DNA of 64,000 nucleotides from a bacterium (GTDB taxonomy: Bacteria > Verrucomicrobiota > Verrucomicrobiia > Limisphaerales > UBA11358). The notes under the pieces were generated by a model, which saw only the letters and a program-made list of their open reading frames with translations, made no database searches and was not told the DNA's origin. The position numbers and the translations under genes are program-made. The stretch spans positions 62,001 through 126,000 of the forward strand of contig JAKAFL010000004.1 in assembly GCA_021817945.1 (NCBI GenBank), written 5' to 3'. This document shows, one piece after another, positions 42,821 to 51,315 of the stretch. Every line of letters starts with the position of its first letter. Positions within the stretch are counted from its first letter, which is position 1.

Positions 42821-43079
42821 CGAAAACAGCCCAAGGTTCTGACCGTCACGATTCAGATGATATTTCATAATCGTCTGCTGCCTTCCCCAAGTGGTTCACC
42901 CAAGTTTACCCATCGGGGTTGGATTGTGTCCAGAAAGCATTCGCCGGGAAAACACGCCTTTTTTTGCCTCCACCCAGTTCCGCCCCCCATGCGTCTTTTA
43001 TTTGAGTCAACTCGCGTGTCGGCGGGCGTCACCATCACGCCCAACACCAAACCCAAAGTGTCCACCAGCGCGTGGCATT
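42808..43079. repeat. 272-bp direct repeat, right copy
   Basis: Matches 35,703-35,974. It carries the first 20 codons of a GYF_2 gene (MKYHLNRDGQNLGLFSLEEL) that then runs into foreign sequence, and part of an IS5-type transposase. Confidence 0.9.
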
Positions 43080-43340
43080 TGCGACCTTTGATGCATTTTC
43101 CCGCATCGAAGCCAACGGGGCCTCCATTCCGATGACCCTCCAGCAAGTCCTCTTCGCCATGTTTGTTCCATGCCCTGATCCAGGCGTGCACCCGGGTACG
43201 GTCCACTTGGAGAGCCCCGGAGACGGGACCGGTGGTCAACCTTTGGAAACTAAGCATGATTACATCCAACCGCAAGGCGACGCGGGCATCGCGGTCGTTT
43301 TGGACTGCTTGCCGCCATCTTTCGAGACGTTGGAGGGTGC
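42865..43340 (-). pseudogene. Chimeric transposase remnant (IS630-like N-part joined to IS5-like part)
   Basis: On the minus strand, 43,340 to about 43,130 reads like an IS630-family N-terminus: LERWRQAVQNDRDARVALRL, then GALQVDRTRVHAWIRAWN and HGEEDLLEGHRNGGPV. It continues without a stop into IS5-type sequence (CIKGRKCHALVDTLGLVLGV). The ORF ends in unrelated sequence near the GYF_2 start. Neither half has its catalytic domain. This is a fusion of two dead elements. Confidence 0.65.
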
Positions 43341-43530
43341 GTGAATTGCAGCGAGAAAAGATGGATTGAATGATCGCAAACTGTTTGTTTTCTTACTTAA
43401 CCACACAATAGTTCAGCACATTTTCAAGAAGGAGAGCAAAGAAAAACGCCACCTTCCTTTGGGAAACCCGATTTTAAAATTTCATTCTAACCAGTGGGGA
43501 AAGCTCTCTGGTGCGCATCATATTGTTTTA

Positions 43531-43810
43531 TTTATACGCAGACATGAAGTCGCCAACGCCATACGCTCCATCTTCGATCGACCGGATCATCTCCGCCCAC
43601 AACGCCAGGCTCCGAAGCTCAACGCTTTCTCATGGAGCCACCAGGGTCAGCTCAGAACCACTAACCCGCTCAAACGCCGCAACAAAGAACTCAAACGTCG
43701 CCCCCGCGTCGCCAGCCTCTTTCCTAATGAAGCCTGCATCCTGCGCCTCGTAAACGTCATATTCGCCGAAGCCGCAAATAAATGGGAAACCGGAAACATT
43801 TTCAAAAACA
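43531..43810 (+). pseudogene. IS256-family transposase C-terminal remnant
   Basis: The plus-strand frame contains RRHEVANAIRSIFDRPD, then QLRTTNPLKRRNKELKRR and VASLFPNEACILRLVNVIFA, a clear match to the end of IS256 transposases. A stretch of about 20 residues between the two parts is missing. The N-terminal and catalytic regions are absent. 43,341-43,530 and 43,811-44,108 show no gene. Confidence 0.82.
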
Positions 43811-44108
43811 TGAAAAACCAGCACCAGCCCTCAGTTGAGATGCTCATGCATTTTCCAAAAACATGTTGTTCAAATTCGAATTCACCCGCCTGTTGACAAG
43901 CCGTTATTAGACAACATATTATAAATAATACCTGCAAGCATTTGCAAAGGGTCCAGCTGCCGTTTTTTAAAGAGAAAACCTTTTCTCTTTGATCTTTTGA
44001 ATTTAAACTATAGGATTATTAATGTCCCATTAAAAAAGAACCTTGCATAAAACCCAATCAAAAAATACTTAATGAGTGTGATTACGCAGTTTCAAAACCA
44101 CCATAATT

Positions 44109-46673
44109 ATGAAACCTCATATTTTTTATTTTTTCCAGCTATTTGTACTTGCATTTTTAAATTGCGAATCCTCCTCTGCACAAGCTCAAACCCCAGCAAT
44201 TACAATCCAACCCCAAGATTCTATAGCCTTGGCAGGAAGCACTTTAGAATTGATGGTACAGGCAACCGGCGCCGGACCACTTACATACGAGTGGTATTTT
44301 AATGAAACAAATTCCTTGAACACCGTTATAACAACCTTGGCAGGGAACGGTACAGAGGGTTATTCAGGAGATGGCAACATTGCTACCAACGCTGAATTGT
44401 CCCACATTACAGATGCTGCTCAGGATGAATCTGGGAACCTGTATATCGCCGATTATTTTAATCAACGAATTCGCAAATTAGATTTGAATGGGATCATCAC
44501 GACACAGGTCGGAAACGGTGCAGCAGGTTACCTAGGCGATGGAGGTGATGCAACGAATTCTGAATTAAATGGGCCAGACTCAGTGGTTATGGATCACTTT
44601 GGAAACATGTTTATTGCGGATCAAAATAATTGCTGCGTCCGGAAAATCGACACAAATGGAATTATCTCAACCGTAGCAGGAAATGGAATGGTTGGCTTTT
44701 CAGGAGACGGCGGCATGGCTACCAATGCTGAATTAAATTATATTTCGTTTGTGGCATTGGATGGAATTGGAAACTTGTTTATCGTTGACCAAGGCAACAA
44801 CCGCATCCGCAAGGTAGATTCGAAAGGCATAATAACGACTGTAGCAGGAAATGGAGCGGCAGGGTTTTCAGGTGATGGAGGCGTGGCAACAAACGCCGAA
44901 TTAAATGCCCCTTGGGGTTTATCTTTGGATGCGTCTGGGAGAATATACATATCTGATCTTCATAACAATCGTATCAGGAAAGTAGATAATAATGGAATTA
45001 TAACAACTGTGGCAGGAAATGGGATTGCAGGATTTATGGGTGATGGAGGTTTAGCAACCAATGCGGCACTGGATGCTCCCCTTGGTTTAGTTTTAGACAA
45101 TTTTGGAAATATTTTTATCGGAGACTTTAATAACCACAGAGTTCGCGAAGTGAATACCAATGGAATTATTATAACAGTAGCAGGCAATGGATCTGGCGGT
45201 TATGGTGGAGATGGTGGCTTGGCCACCAACGCTCAGTTGTCTCCATATGGAGTGGCTATTGATAATATTGGCAATCTTTTCATTGCCGATTACAGTAATA
45301 GCCGAGTCCGAAAAATTACGCAACCCGGCGGCAATACCTTAACTTTGGAACACATAGAGTCCGGGAACGCAGGTAATTATTCCGTGGTTGTCTCTAACCC
45401 ATATGGAAGTATTACCAGCAGCATTGTTTCGGTGCAAGTGGAGGCTATAACAAACACACAAATCAACATATTAACTCAGCCAAATGGATTTGCACAGTAT
45501 GGACAAAATGACACCTTAAGCGTTTCAGTTGCAAGTGAACTTCCTGTTTCCTACCAATGGTATTTTATCCCTTCTGATGGAGCCGGCCAGGCAGGCGGAT
45601 ACGCAGAAACAATTGGCAACTTTGTTTATGGTGTTGCTTTGACAAATGAAGGCTTTGGATACGGAAATGCACCAGATGTAAGCTTTGTCGGCGGGGGAGG
45701 CAGCGGCGCACAGGCTTTCGCCTCAATAGCCAATGGCTTGGTTACGAATATTACTGTAACCAATGCAGGATATGGGTATTCTAGTCCTCCAGCCGTTGAA
45801 ATTGGCCCTCCCGATGGAATTTTAATAAATCAAACCAACTACAGTTTCACTATTACAAATGTAAATAAAAGCAGCCTGGGTGAATATTTTGTCGTTATAA
45901 ACAATTCTGAGACAAGTATAACAAGCTCAATTATAAACCTCACTTTATTATTTCCGCCATCCATCAATAACCAGCCTCAAAATCAAGTTGCCAACGCATA
46001 TGGAAACGCCATGTTTTCTGCACAGGCAGAAGGAACTCCTCCTTTATCGTATCAATGGCTTTTCAATGGCACCAATTTTTTGAATTTAAATTCAAACGAG
46101 TTGATTGTCAGCAATGTAACCCCCCAAGTATTGGGTCAATATTCTTTGATCGTCTCCAATGACTATGGTTCTGTGACGAGTTCTATTGCAAATTTGTACC
46201 TCTACCCTTATTTGGAATCGCCCTTTCCGGGTGCTGTCGCTTTTTGGGGTCAAACCAATACGCTCAGCGCTGAGGCTTGGGGAAGTGGCAATTTATCCTA
46301 CCAATGGTATTTTAATGGTAAGTCCATTTTTGGCGCAACTTCCTCGAATCTTATTTTGTCTGGAATTCAGTTCACAAACGCAGGTTTTTATTCGGTGGTT
46401 GTAAGTAGCCAATTTGGTAGTACGACCAACACTCCAGAGCAAGTCGTCGTCAATCCAGCAAATATCGCGTTTGCATTACGTGCGGACGTAATCATTCAAG
46501 GCACCGTTGGCTACAGCTATGTCATTCAAAGCACGTCTAACCTTGGAAATACAAATTCATGGGTAACGGAAACCAATATCATTCTAACCCAACCCATCCA
46601 AGATTGGGATGATAATACGGTTGACGTACATGCAGGTCCGCAAAAATTTTATCGCGTGTTGCCAGGTAACTAA
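44109..46673 (+). CDS. Secreted NHL-propeller / Ig-like repeat protein
   Basis: 854 residues with a signal peptide (about 1-26). An Ig-like domain begins at ITIQPQDSIALAGSTLELMV and GPLTYEWYFNE, but at residue 71 six NHL-type repeats of 55-58 residues follow (each with ITTVAGNG, FSGDGG, ATNAEL, NNRIRKVD patterns) to residue 407; the second half of the Ig domain (LTLEHIESGNAGNYSVVVSN) then resumes. A second Ig-like domain is likewise interrupted by a GFGYGNAPDVSF-type repeat. Two uninterrupted Ig-like domains and a C-terminal SYVIQSTSNLGNTNSW module end the protein. The gene is visibly AT-richer than its neighbours, which suggests acquisition or atypical expression. It probably acts at the cell surface; ligand unknown. 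Confidence 0.88.
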   Translation: MKPHIFYFFQLFVLAFLNCESSSAQAQTPAITIQPQDSIALAGSTLELMVQATGAGPLTYEWYFNETNSLNTVITTLAGNGTEGYSGDGNIATNAELSHITDAAQDESGNLYIADYFNQRIRKLDLNGIITTQVGNGAAGYLGDGGDATNSELNGPDSVVMDHFGNMFIADQNNCCVRKIDTNGIISTVAGNGMVGFSGDGGMATNAELNYISFVALDGIGNLFIVDQGNNRIRKVDSKGIITTVAGNGAAGFSGDGGVATNAELNAPWGLSLDASGRIYISDLHNNRIRKVDNNGIITTVAGNGIAGFMGDGGLATNAALDAPLGLVLDNFGNIFIGDFNNHRVREVNTNGIIITVAGNGSGGYGGDGGLATNAQLSPYGVAIDNIGNLFIADYSNSRVRKITQPGGNTLTLEHIESGNAGNYSVVVSNPYGSITSSIVSVQVEAITNTQINILTQPNGFAQYGQNDTLSVSVASELPVSYQWYFIPSDGAGQAGGYAETIGNFVYGVALTNEGFGYGNAPDVSFVGGGGSGAQAFASIANGLVTNITVTNAGYGYSSPPAVEIGPPDGILINQTNYSFTITNVNKSSLGEYFVVINNSETSITSSIINLTLLFPPSINNQPQNQVANAYGNAMFSAQAEGTPPLSYQWLFNGTNFLNLNSNELIVSNVTPQVLGQYSLIVSNDYGSVTSSIANLYLYPYLESPFPGAVAFWGQTNTLSAEAWGSGNLSYQWYFNGKSIFGATSSNLILSGIQFTNAGFYSVVVSSQFGSTTNTPEQVVVNPANIAFALRADVIIQGTVGYSYVIQSTSNLGNTNSWVTETNIILTQPIQDWDDNTVDVHAGPQKFYRVLPGN

Positions 46674-47128
46674 TCCAGATTCCTCGATGTTTATATTGGA
46701 TGATAATTTTCAGCAGTTTGCGTTTAAACCAGCCGGTGCCGCAGACAAAAGGTAAAAAGTCCTTTGAGTGCGATCCCTATGCTCAAATCCGACTGGATCA
46801 ATGGCAGGGCTCTGAATGTAAAAAGTATCATAAATATTTGAAGCCTCCGAAACCTTGCTATCCCGCCAATTTCCACAGGGCCTTATACACAGGACAGGCG
46901 TTATGATTTTTGCCAATACCCACAAGAGATTTCGAAATTTTGTGAAACCCACATCAAGGAAACGAAGGAAAACGAAAAATACCCATCCCTATCCAAAACG
47001 AGTGGCATCCTCCATCCATGGAATAAAACCCGGTCCACGGATTTTTTCTCCTGACACAGCGTTTTGTCTTGAATACAAAAAATCGAAACCTTTACCTAAA
47101 ACCAGCCCCAATTTTTTCAAACAAGCTC
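46674..47128. other. Intergenic space after the NHL-Ig gene
   Basis: About 455 bp with no convincing gene, repeat or terminator. Short open frames on both strands have no coding character. Confidence 0.4.
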
Positions 47129-47788
47129 TCAAACCGTTCTCTGGAGCCAGTGGAATACGGCCCCGGTGTCTTGAAACCACCAGCCTGCCACGGTGAACAA
47201 ACCCACCCGCGATGAAAGTAGGGGCAGGCCAAAGATCAAAACGGAAACATTGCCCAAAAAAATCACCATGGCTGAAAAAAAATAGCCCTGTGAGGTGATG
47301 TCCGACTGGCGGGTTTTCAGGATATGAAAGGTGAGGGTGAGATGAAAGGAATAGGCGGCGCCAAGGAGCAAATGGAACCAGATCAAATAAGGACGCCAGT
47401 CCCAGATCAGGCGCCCCAACAGGAAGACCAACACCACCAAAACGGCGTACAGGGGGAAAAAATACGGAGCCAGGGCAATCAAAAAATTGGATTTTGAAAC
47501 CACCACATGCCCGCCCTTGGAGGTCACCTTCATTTTTCGAACTTCACCTCCAAGCACCCAGGTCCAAATGGCGTGGGTGAGTTCATGTCCAAACACATAA
47601 ATCCACATGGGTTTGGGCAGCATCAAAAAGATCACCATCCAGCAGGCGCCCCCTGCCAGCATTGGAACCCAGACCATGTCAGCCGCCCCGCAAGCGCGGA
47701 CCACCTGGCCCAGGGCGAGCACAGCCCCGGCGCACACTGGCAGCAACGCCAGCGCCACCAGCCATTTGATCATTTTTGGCACGGGCAA
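47129..47788 (-). CDS. Membrane-embedded M50-like zinc metallopeptidase
   Basis: 219 residues with about six membrane helices. The zinc-binding motif is HELTHAI (HExxH) in VFGHELTHAIWTWVLGGEV, followed by the KMKVTSKGGHVVVSKSNFL segment seen in this group. A second metal-ligand Asp motif of site-2 proteases (N/D-x-x-P-x-x-x-x-D-G) is not obvious, so it is a relative of, not a typical, site-2 protease. Substrate unknown. It is transcribed alone from a region rich in repeats. Confidence 0.72.
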   Translation of the reverse strand: MPVPKMIKWLVALALLPVCAGAVLALGQVVRACGAADMVWVPMLAGGACWMVIFLMLPKPMWIYVFGHELTHAIWTWVLGGEVRKMKVTSKGGHVVVSKSNFLIALAPYFFPLYAVLVVLVFLLGRLIWDWRPYLIWFHLLLGAAYSFHLTLTFHILKTRQSDITSQGYFFSAMVIFLGNVSVLIFGLPLLSSRVGLFTVAGWWFQDTGAVFHWLQRTV

Positions 47789-47883
47789 TACGGTAACTGA
47801 TCCCGCCGCCGGCGACAGCCAAAATCCCGAAGCCAGCCTTTGGTGCGGAATGGTCCCGCTTCACATTTTATCCCCCCATCAAG

Positions 47884-47969
47884 CCCTGGTTCCCTCCCCC
47901 CGCCAGCGAAGCGGGGGGAGAGGGTTAGGGAGAGGGGTTCTCGCTCACATCCAGTGCGAACTGAAATCA
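47884..47969 (+). repeat. Dispersed repeat B, partial copy 3
   Basis: Only the final segment: GGTTCCCTCC, AGAGGGTTAGGGAGAGGGGT, TCGCTCACATCCAGTGCGAA. It runs directly into the left end of repeat A copy 6, as at 19,795. Confidence 0.8.
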
Positions 47970-48393
47970 ACACAAAAAGCGAAATGGAAAGGGTCAAGAT
48001 GAGCAAGATGCGGGGACGGCAACTCTTTGAGCCTGTCTTAAAATTCGGAAGGATGCTGTTTTCGTGCCCAAGCCGGTATGGCCAGGCGACGCGAGGGTGC
48101 ATACCCCACGCGGGTCTGCGACCGATGAGCAACAACGCCAGACCGGCTTGGCCGCGAAAACCCTCCGGGCGACGGCGCTTTTGCCCTTGGGCTTTGTTGT
48201 TGCCGTGGTTACAGCCCGCCACGGGGATGCGCCGACAGCTCCGCCTCGCCCAAGGCCAAAATCCCCAGTCGCAGCACCCTTCCCCCTTTTAAGACAGGCT
48301 CTTTGGAAAAATCGAAACCATACCCGAAGCGGTCTGGTGAGGTTTTTCCATAGATTGGTGCAGATTGGCTTTTTGAATTTCGTTTTTCGGGTT
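47970..48393 (+). repeat. Dispersed repeat A, copy 6 (split by a MITE)
   Basis: The left part, 47,970-48,029, and the right part, 48,301-48,393, together make a repeat A. They are interrupted between CTCTTTG and CTTTGGAAAAATC by the 271-bp element described next. The repeat ends 46 bp before pyrE. Confidence 0.88.
48030..48300. mobile_element. MITE-like element, copy 1, inserted in repeat A
   Basis: 271 bp with terminal inverted repeats AGCCTGTCTTAAAA and TTTTAAGACAGGCT. A 5-bp CTTTG is present on both sides (48,025-48,029 and 48,301-48,305), the expected target duplication, although the palindromic end GAGCC/GGCTC leaves the exact boundary ambiguous. It has no open frame for a transposase. 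Internal sequence is rich in inverted repeats and recurs at 61,043-61,312. Confidence 0.85.
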
Positions 48394-48439
48394 AAACAGC
48401 CCGCCTTGTCATTTTCGGGCGTGCTCTTAGAATCCACGC

Positions 48440-49006
48440 ATGACAACAGAACAGGCATTGCAAATATTTCGTGAAACAGGCGCCCTTTTGGAAGGACATT
48501 TCGTGCTGCGCAGCGGTTTGCACAGCCGCCAATTTTTCCAATGCGCGCTGGCGCTCCAACAAATGCCCGTGGTGGAAAAGCTCGGGGCAGCGCTGGCCCA
48601 ACGGCTGAAGCAGGCAGGGGCTGTGACCGTCGTTTCACCCGCCATGGGCGGTTTGGTGATCGGCCAGGAGGTGGCACGCCAGTTGGGCCTTCGGTTCATC
48701 TTCGTGGAAAAAGAAGAGGGACGGCTGGTCTTGCGCCGGGGGTTCCAGATCAAGCCGGGCGAAAAAATCCTCGTGGTGGAGGATGTGGTCACCAAGGGCG
48801 GACGGGTTCAGGAGACGCTGGACATTGTCCGCAGCCTGGGGGGCATGGTGGTGGGCGTGGGCATGTTGGTGGACCGATCCAATGGCACGGTGCAGTTCGG
48901 GGTGCCCACCTCCAGCCTGATTTCGCTGGCGGTGGAAACCTTTGATCCGGGTCATTTGCCCCCGGACCTCGCCCAAATTCCCGCCATCAAACCCGGAAGC
49001 AAGTGA
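48440..49006 (+). CDS. pyrE: Orotate phosphoribosyltransferase
   Basis: Joins orotate to PRPP to make orotidine 5'-phosphate in pyrimidine synthesis. 188 residues of the expected length. The PRPP-binding loop is LVVEDVVTKGGRVQET near 112, and HFVLRSGLHSRQFFQCA near 20 is typical. The ATG follows almost directly after the end of repeat A, and there is no clear Shine-Dalgarno sequence. Confidence 0.93.
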   Translation: MTTEQALQIFRETGALLEGHFVLRSGLHSRQFFQCALALQQMPVVEKLGAALAQRLKQAGAVTVVSPAMGGLVIGQEVARQLGLRFIFVEKEEGRLVLRRGFQIKPGEKILVVEDVVTKGGRVQETLDIVRSLGGMVVGVGMLVDRSNGTVQFGVPTSSLISLAVETFDPGHLPPDLAQIPAIKPGSK

Positions 49007-49080
49007 CTCCTGGAAAAAGCAGGGCCCCACTGCGGTGAAAAATCCAGATTAGAAAGTGAATCTCGCCGCGCCATGGCCGG

Positions 49081-49102
49081 ATCATGACAAAATTGTCATG
49101 AT
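49081..49102. promoter_or_regulatory. CusR/CopR-box-like palindrome
   Basis: ATCATGACAA AA TTGTCATGAT is a perfect 10-bp inverted repeat with a 2-bp spacer. Its core, ATGACAANNTTGTCAT, equals the core of the E. coli CusR-binding box. It lies upstream of an operon that encodes an OmpR-type regulator and an RND efflux system, which makes it a good candidate operator for that regulator. Confidence 0.75.
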
Positions 49103-49182
49103 CCCTTCAGGAGAGGTTAATGGAATTGAATTTGAATGAGGATGCAGATTGCACATTTAAAAATAACAACAACAACATCATC

Positions 49183-49518
49183 ATGAACCTTATCAAATTC
49201 ATTCCATTGGCACTGGCCGCAGCCCTGCTTGCCGGCTGCGCCAGCAACCACTGCGCCTGCCATTCCAGGCACATTTCCAAGGAAGCCGCCAGCCAGATCG
49301 CCCTCGCCAGCGTTCCTGGCGCCGCCATCAAGAGCGCCGAACTGGAAAAAGAACATGGCCATCTCCAATGGTCCTTTGACCTGACCACCCCCCAAACCAA
49401 CCAGGTGACTGAAGTGAACGTGGATGCGATCACCGGAAAAATTCTCTCCACCCAAGCAGAATCTGCAAGCGACGAAAACCGGGAAGCCAAGTCGGAAAAG
49501 GACTCCGACAAGGACTGA
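49183..49518 (+). CDS. PepSY-domain lipoprotein
   Basis: I start it at MNLIKFIPLALAAALLAGCA (111 residues), where a lipobox LAGC places Cys at residue 19. The frame opens 63 bases earlier at an ATG with a good AGGAGAGG site, but that start would put an acidic tail in front of the signal peptide. The mature part is a PepSY fold (HISKEAASQIALASVPGAAI, then LQWSFDLTT and VNVDAITGKIL). PepSY proteins are frequent partners of metal-responsive two-component and efflux systems. It heads a seven-gene operon. A true start at 49,120 cannot be excluded. Confidence 0.82.
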   Translation: MNLIKFIPLALAAALLAGCASNHCACHSRHISKEAASQIALASVPGAAIKSAELEKEHGHLQWSFDLTTPQTNQVTEVNVDAITGKILSTQAESASDENREAKSEKDSDKD

Positions 49519-49575
49519 AAAACGGGACCAAAAAAGTTTTAAAACCATCACAACCAGCAACACAAGGGAGCTAAA

Positions 49576-50613
49576 ATGAAAAAATTGAAAACCAGCAGAC
49601 CGGCATTCATCACCACCCTCCTCTGCCTGTCGGCGGCGGCGGCTCAGGCGGAAAACAGCTATCATTTCATCAAGGAAATAAAAATCGGCGGCCCAGGCGG
49701 CTGGGATTATGTCAGCGTGGATCCCTCTGCGCACCGGTTGTATGTGTCGCATGCCATGAAAGTGGTGGTGATTGACACGGCGTCAGACACCATTGTGGGT
49801 GAAATCACCAACACGCCCGGCGTGCACGGTGTGGCCGTGGACCCGCAGATTCCAAAACTGTTTGTGAGCAACGGCCGCGGCAACAACGTGAGCCTGGTGG
49901 ATCCCGCCACCCTGCAAACCCTGTCCCAGACCGCCACCGGAAAAAATCCAGATTGCATTCTGTTCGAGCCTTCGCAATCCGAGGTGTATGCCTTCAACGG
50001 ACGCAGCGGCACCGCATCCGTGTTGAACGCCGGCACGGGCCAGGTGGTTGCGACAATTGATTTGGGGGGCAAACCGGAATTTGCCGTGGCAGACCCTGCC
50101 GCTGGAAGGGTGTACGACAACCTGGAGGACAAAAGCGAGGTGGCCGTCATTGATGTCAAAAGCCACACCGTGGTGGATCGCTGGCCCATCGCCCCGGGCG
50201 AATCCGCATCCGGCATGGCCTTGGACGCCAAAAACCATCGCCTTTTCCTTGGCTGCGACAACCAGTTGATGATCATGATGGACAGCCGCAATGGCAAGGT
50301 GCTGGGTCAGGTTCCCATTGGCGAGGGCGTGGATGCCAACGCCTTTGATCCCGGCACAGGGCTGGCATTTGCATCCTGCGGACGCAGCGCCACCACCACC
50401 ATCGCCCGCGAGGACGGGGATCAGTTGACAGTGGTTCAAACCTTGAAGACCGAACCAGGCGCGCGCACCATGGCAGTGGATCCCCTGACACACCGGATTT
50501 ACCTGGCCACGGCAAAGATGGAAGCTCCTGTCGAAGGCGAACGCCGCGGCCGCATGGTTCCGGACTCCTTTAAAATCCTGGTTTACGGGATGAACGAGGC
50601 AGACAGCCACTGA
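49576..50613 (+). CDS. Secreted YVTN beta-propeller protein
   Basis: 345 residues with a signal peptide cleaved after about residue 26 (TTLLCLSAAAAQA). It consists of YVTN/NHL-type propeller blades: YVSVDPSAHRLYVSHAMKVV, IDTASDTIVGEI, GVAVDPQIPKLFVSNGRGNN, LNAGTGQVVATIDLGG and others. It is probably a periplasmic scaffold or metal-binding protein. It follows the PepSY gene by 57 bases and precedes a two-component system, so co-regulation by that system is likely. Confidence 0.88.
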   Translation: MKKLKTSRPAFITTLLCLSAAAAQAENSYHFIKEIKIGGPGGWDYVSVDPSAHRLYVSHAMKVVVIDTASDTIVGEITNTPGVHGVAVDPQIPKLFVSNGRGNNVSLVDPATLQTLSQTATGKNPDCILFEPSQSEVYAFNGRSGTASVLNAGTGQVVATIDLGGKPEFAVADPAAGRVYDNLEDKSEVAVIDVKSHTVVDRWPIAPGESASGMALDAKNHRLFLGCDNQLMIMMDSRNGKVLGQVPIGEGVDANAFDPGTGLAFASCGRSATTTIAREDGDQLTVVQTLKTEPGARTMAVDPLTHRIYLATAKMEAPVEGERRGRMVPDSFKILVYGMNEADSH

Positions 50614-50640
50614 ACCAAGCGGTGAAGGGAAGCCCAGAGC

Positions 50641-51315
50641 ATGCGCATACTCGTGGTGGAAGATGAGCGGAAGACGGCCTCGTTTGTGCGGAAGGCCCTG
50701 CAAACCGAAGGTTTTGCGGTGGACCTCTGCACAAACGGGGCGGACGCTCTCAATGCCGCCAAATCCACCCCTTTCGACGCCATCGTGCTGGACATCATGC
50801 TCCCCGGTCGGGACGGCCTGAGTGTGCTGCAACTGTTGCGGTCACAGAAAAACAGCACCCCCGTCCTGCTGCTTTCCGCCCGGGGCGAGGTGAATGAGAG
50901 AGTGGCGGGATTGAATGCCGGTGCGGATGACTACCTGCCCAAGCCTTTTGAACTAAGCGAACTGGTGGCGCGGGTTCGCGCGCTCACCCGCCGGACCGGC
51001 GACAATAAATCCACACTCCTGCGGGTGGCAGACCTCACCCTGGACACACTCACCCACCGGGCACAGCGCGCCGGGGTGGAAATCGAGCTGACCTCCAGGG
51101 AATACCGCCTGCTGGAATTGCTCATGCGTTCCACCAACCGCCTCTGCGGCCGGATGATGATCATAGAAAAAGTCTGGGACTATGATTTCGACCCCGGCAC
51201 CAACCTGGTGGACGTGTACATCAGCCGCCTGCGTGAAAAAATTGACGCCTCATTTGAACCCAAGCTGCTGCACACCGTTCGCGGGATGGGCTATGTTCTG
51301 AAGGAGCAGACATGA
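50641..51315 (+). CDS. OmpR-family response regulator
   Basis: 224 residues. The receiver domain starts MRILVVEDERKTASFVRKAL; the phospho-acceptor Asp lies in DAIVLDIMLPGRDGL (residue 51), with the Thr/Ser strand LLLSAR and Lys in YLPKPF. The C-terminal winged helix (LTSREYRLLELLMRSTNRLC, then NLVDVYISRLREKID) binds DNA. The stop overlaps the kinase start (ATGA). The palindrome at 49,081 is its likely operator. Confidence 0.95.
   Translation: MRILVVEDERKTASFVRKALQTEGFAVDLCTNGADALNAAKSTPFDAIVLDIMLPGRDGLSVLQLLRSQKNSTPVLLLSARGEVNERVAGLNAGADDYLPKPFELSELVARVRALTRRTGDNKSTLLRVADLTLDTLTHRAQRAGVEIELTSREYRLLELLMRSTNRLCGRMMIIEKVWDYDFDPGTNLVDVYISRLREKIDASFEPKLLHTVRGMGYVLKEQT

Noticed and set aside
44319-45329. 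Regular repeats of about 168 bp that might suggest a CRISPR or satellite array
   Set aside because: They are in-frame NHL repeats within one protein; no short palindromic repeats and spacers exist.
47129-47788. Assignment as a true site-2 protease (RseP type)
   Set aside because: HExxH is present, but the PDZ domain and the second conserved metal-ligand motif are not seen, so only an M50-like call is made.
48030-48300. Coding region in the MITE (frames on both strands run through it)
   Set aside because: The frames follow from GC-rich inverted repeats; there is no transposase motif, and the second copy does not preserve a shared protein.
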